The position numbers were made by a program, and so were the translations under genes. 64,000 nucleotides of DNA, taken from NCBI GenBank assembly GCA_016721005.1, contig JADKJM010000016.1, positions 310,001-374,000 on the forward strand, given 5' to 3'. Numbering within the stretch: position 1 is the stretch's first letter; each line of letters opens with the position of its first letter. This document shows positions 62,166-64,000 of the stretch, piece after piece. The notes under the pieces are model-generated. The model saw nothing but the letters and a program-made list of their open reading frames with translations. It was not told the DNA's origin and did not search any database. This DNA comes from Flavobacteriales bacterium. Its GTDB lineage: Bacteria > Bacteroidota > Bacteroidia > Flavobacteriales_F > PHOS-HE28.

Positions 62166-64000
62166 CTATTGTTTGGTGAAGCGTGCGTGATGCACTCCCT
62201 CCTGATCGGTGAGGATCAATTGGTAAACACCTGCGGGCAATGCACCCACGTGCAACCGACCACCCTGGGTACGCTCTTGCATCACCAGCTTTCCTGTAGC
62301 GTCGATCACCTGCGCGGAAGTATTCTGTGGAACGCCATTGATCATGAGCACATCGGAAACCGGATTCGGGGCGATGGTGAGGCCTACTTCGGTTTGAACG
62401 GCAACGCCAGTGGATACACCTTGGATCAAACTATGCACCGTGTTGATCGCGGGGTTCTCGATCACGTCCTGTGTTCCATCGGGCCACTTCACCACGACTT
62501 GTTGCACGGTCTCATCCGAACCAAGACCGAAGTGCGCACCGATGAAGCTCATGTAACGGAAGCCATCGCCGCTGCGGATATCACGGATCTGCGTACCGAG
62601 ATCGCTGGTCACCTCCACACGCGCGCCGATCGCATCCCTATTGGCAGTGATGCCCTGCGGGTTGATCCGGATCCAGTTGTTGCTGTTCCCGTTGTTGCGG
62701 TAATAGGTGGCGGATGTTCCGATATCCAGGAAGCCATCGTTGTTCATGTCGCCGATAGCGTGGTTGGCCGGCGCCGTGGCATCGTGGCTGAAGGTCATGT
62801 TCCCGTTGTTATAGTGCATGGCACCACCACCTAGGATGTCCAGCCAACCATCGTTGTTGAAGTCGTGCGTGGTCCATTCGATGCTTTGGCCGCCGAAGGT
62901 GTCCATGCCGGATCCCGCGGTCACGTTCGTAAAAGTGCCATCGCCGTTGTTGCGCATGAGCTTGTGGTAACCACTGGAGCTCGCGCCGATGAGCACATCC
63001 ATGTCGCCATCGTTATCGAAATCGCCCCAAGCGCTGCTCCAGCTCTGGTGACTATCAGCGAGGCCCAAAGCCGGCGCGACGTTCAGGAACGAACCGTTGT
63101 CGTTGTTGTGCATGAGCAGATCCACGGGATCGCAACCGCACTTCGCTATGAAGAGGTCCACGAGGCCGTCGTTGTCATAGTCCGTCCAGATGGAACCGTA
63201 GTTCCCGCAGGTGGTGCCATAACCTCCTTGGGTGAAGACGAGGTTGCCGTTACCGTCGTTGATGAAAGCCACGTTCGCATCGACATCATGGCAGCTGAAG
63301 GCATCCAGATGACCGTCGTTGTTCACATCCACGAAATTGGTTCGTTGGCAGAAGATGTATTGCGGAAAGCTGATCTCCGTGTATGCGGTTCCATCGCCAT
63401 TCGCTTTCATGAAAGTGGCACCGCTGCCGCCACCATAGAGCAGGTCGCGGTACCCATTGCTGTCCCAATCGCCGATGGCGAAGCTCCAAGATGCGGTGTT
63501 GTCCGCAGGTGTGGTCGGGTAGGTCGTCATAGTGAACCCTGGTGCCACTTGTTGGTAGGCGATATTGAAGAGGTTCTGGCCCGGAGCAATGGCATCATCC
63601 CGACCATCATTGTTCATGTCCACGAAACCCATGATCCCGCTCATCCCCGGTATCGGTGTGGGGGTGAAGGAGACCATTCCCGTGGGTGGGCCGGGCTGAT
63701 CCAACTCCGTCAATTGGAACGTGAAACCACTGGGCGTCCAATAGCTGTCGAAAGCGATCGTGTAGGTGACTCCTCCGGAAACATTGAAAGTGGCGACCGA
63801 GGAATAGTTCGGACCGGAGTCATCATCCCCCGAAACACACACCAACGCATCGCAAACCCCGCTGTACACATGGAAACGCGTGTCCACATTCGGATAGCCA
63901 AGAACATCGGTGGTGAGGTTCACCGTGGTGTCCTGCACCGGAGTGTACTGGTACCACGCGCCTGCGGCCGGTGCACCACCACCCACGCAGAACAGCGTCG
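62166..64000 (-). CDS. FG-GAP/VCBS and ASPIC-UnbV T9SS protein, N-terminus cut by window edge
   Basis: The frame is open to the right edge, so the visible 611 residues lack the start; an internal ATG at 63986 is not the true start. The N-terminal part is PPC/CUB-like (WYQYTPVQDTTVNLTTDVLG, DTRFHVYSGVCDALVCVSGD). It is followed by seven or more FG-GAP repeats with calcium-loop-like motifs (FVDMNNDGRDDAIAPG, DFDNDGDMDVLIG, DMNNDGFLDIG). Next is an ASPIC/UnbV domain (NNWIRINPQGITANRDAIGA, VVVKWPDGTQDV). It ends in a type A sorting domain (LTIAPNPVSDVLMING to LPAGVYQLILTDQ). An integrin-like propeller displayed on the surface is likely; ligand unknown. Confidence 0.92.
   Translation of the reverse strand, partial: TLFCVGGGAPAAGAWYQYTPVQDTTVNLTTDVLGYPNVDTRFHVYSGVCDALVCVSGDDDSGPNYSSVATFNVSGGVTYTIAFDSYWTPSGFTFQLTELDQPGPPTGMVSFTPTPIPGMSGIMGFVDMNNDGRDDAIAPGQNLFNIAYQQVAPGFTMTTYPTTPADNTASWSFAIGDWDSNGYRDLLYGGGSGATFMKANGDGTAYTEISFPQYIFCQRTNFVDVNNDGHLDAFSCHDVDANVAFINDGNGNLVFTQGGYGTTCGNYGSIWTDYDNDGLVDLFIAKCGCDPVDLLMHNNDNGSFLNVAPALGLADSHQSWSSAWGDFDNDGDMDVLIGASSSGYHKLMRNNGDGTFTNVTAGSGMDTFGGQSIEWTTHDFNNDGWLDILGGGAMHYNNGNMTFSHDATAPANHAIGDMNNDGFLDIGTSATYYRNNGNSNNWIRINPQGITANRDAIGARVEVTSDLGTQIRDIRSGDGFRYMSFIGAHFGLGSDETVQQVVVKWPDGTQDVIENPAINTVHSLIQGVSTGVAVQTEVGLTIAPNPVSDVLMINGVPQNTSAQVIDATGKLVMQERTQGGRLHVGALPAGVYQLILTDQEGVHHARFTKQ

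Overview
The window comes from a high-GC Bacteroidota, most likely an uncultured Flavobacteriales-like lineage. This rests on type IX secretion system (T9SS) sorting domains of both type A (short 'YPNP/HPNP' tails) and type B ('SPNGDGVNDT'), two PorP/SprF proteins, S46 dipeptidyl peptidase, DUF1573 and DUF4907 proteins, two-component propeller kinases, and TAnnTT(T/C)G boxes close to start codons where Shine-Dalgarno sequences are not evident. Taxonomy is inferred from gene content only. No tRNA, rRNA, CRISPR array or insertion sequence was seen.

Layout. 1-9012: a trypsin-like T9SS protease cut by the left edge, PBP1C (pbpC, with an apparent one-base frameshift), an S41 C-terminal processing protease, a DUF1573 protein with a strong terminator, and a reverse-strand DPP11-type S46 peptidase overlapping pterin-4a-carbinolamine dehydratase. 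9157-13835: two delta-60 repeat secreted proteins, then a reverse-strand ECF sigma factor overlapping a tiny one-TM protein. 13995-36605: the centrepiece, two consecutive triads of type-B adhesin, PorP/SprF and OmpA-family/propeller protein. The first adhesin locus is about 12.5 kb and holds 16 nearly identical 78-residue HYR domains and 25 copies of a 39-residue four-cysteine repeat; three single-base indels break its frame. 36613-39921: dipeptidase E, an unknown secreted protein, an MscS channel and a CorA transporter. 39996-43770: a propeller sensor histidine kinase and its NarL-type regulator. 43841-44971: a reverse-strand AAA/DUF4143 ATPase. 45174-53172: a DUF4907 protein and a 2531-residue protein with 24 kelch blades. 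53609-58111: arginine decarboxylase, a small monooxygenase-like protein, a TPR protein and a LemA/TPM/TPM operon. 58263-64000: T9SS cargo, a CarboxypepD_reg-like protein, an unknown protein with an internal duplication, a lamin-tail protein, a TfoX-like protein with a histone-H1-like tail, and an FG-GAP/ASPIC-UnbV protein cut by the right edge.

How it fits together. Most of the window encodes the cell surface of a T9SS bacterium: cargo proteins, partner proteins that type-B cargo is known to need (SprF-like), and OmpA/propeller proteins that probably tie the machinery to peptidoglycan. The three most unusual signals are the repeated adhesin/SprF/OmpA triad, the cysteine-rich 39-residue array with a probable single-copy relative in the kelch gene, and a 46-bp promoter-like block shared by the response regulator and the DUF4907-kelch operon.
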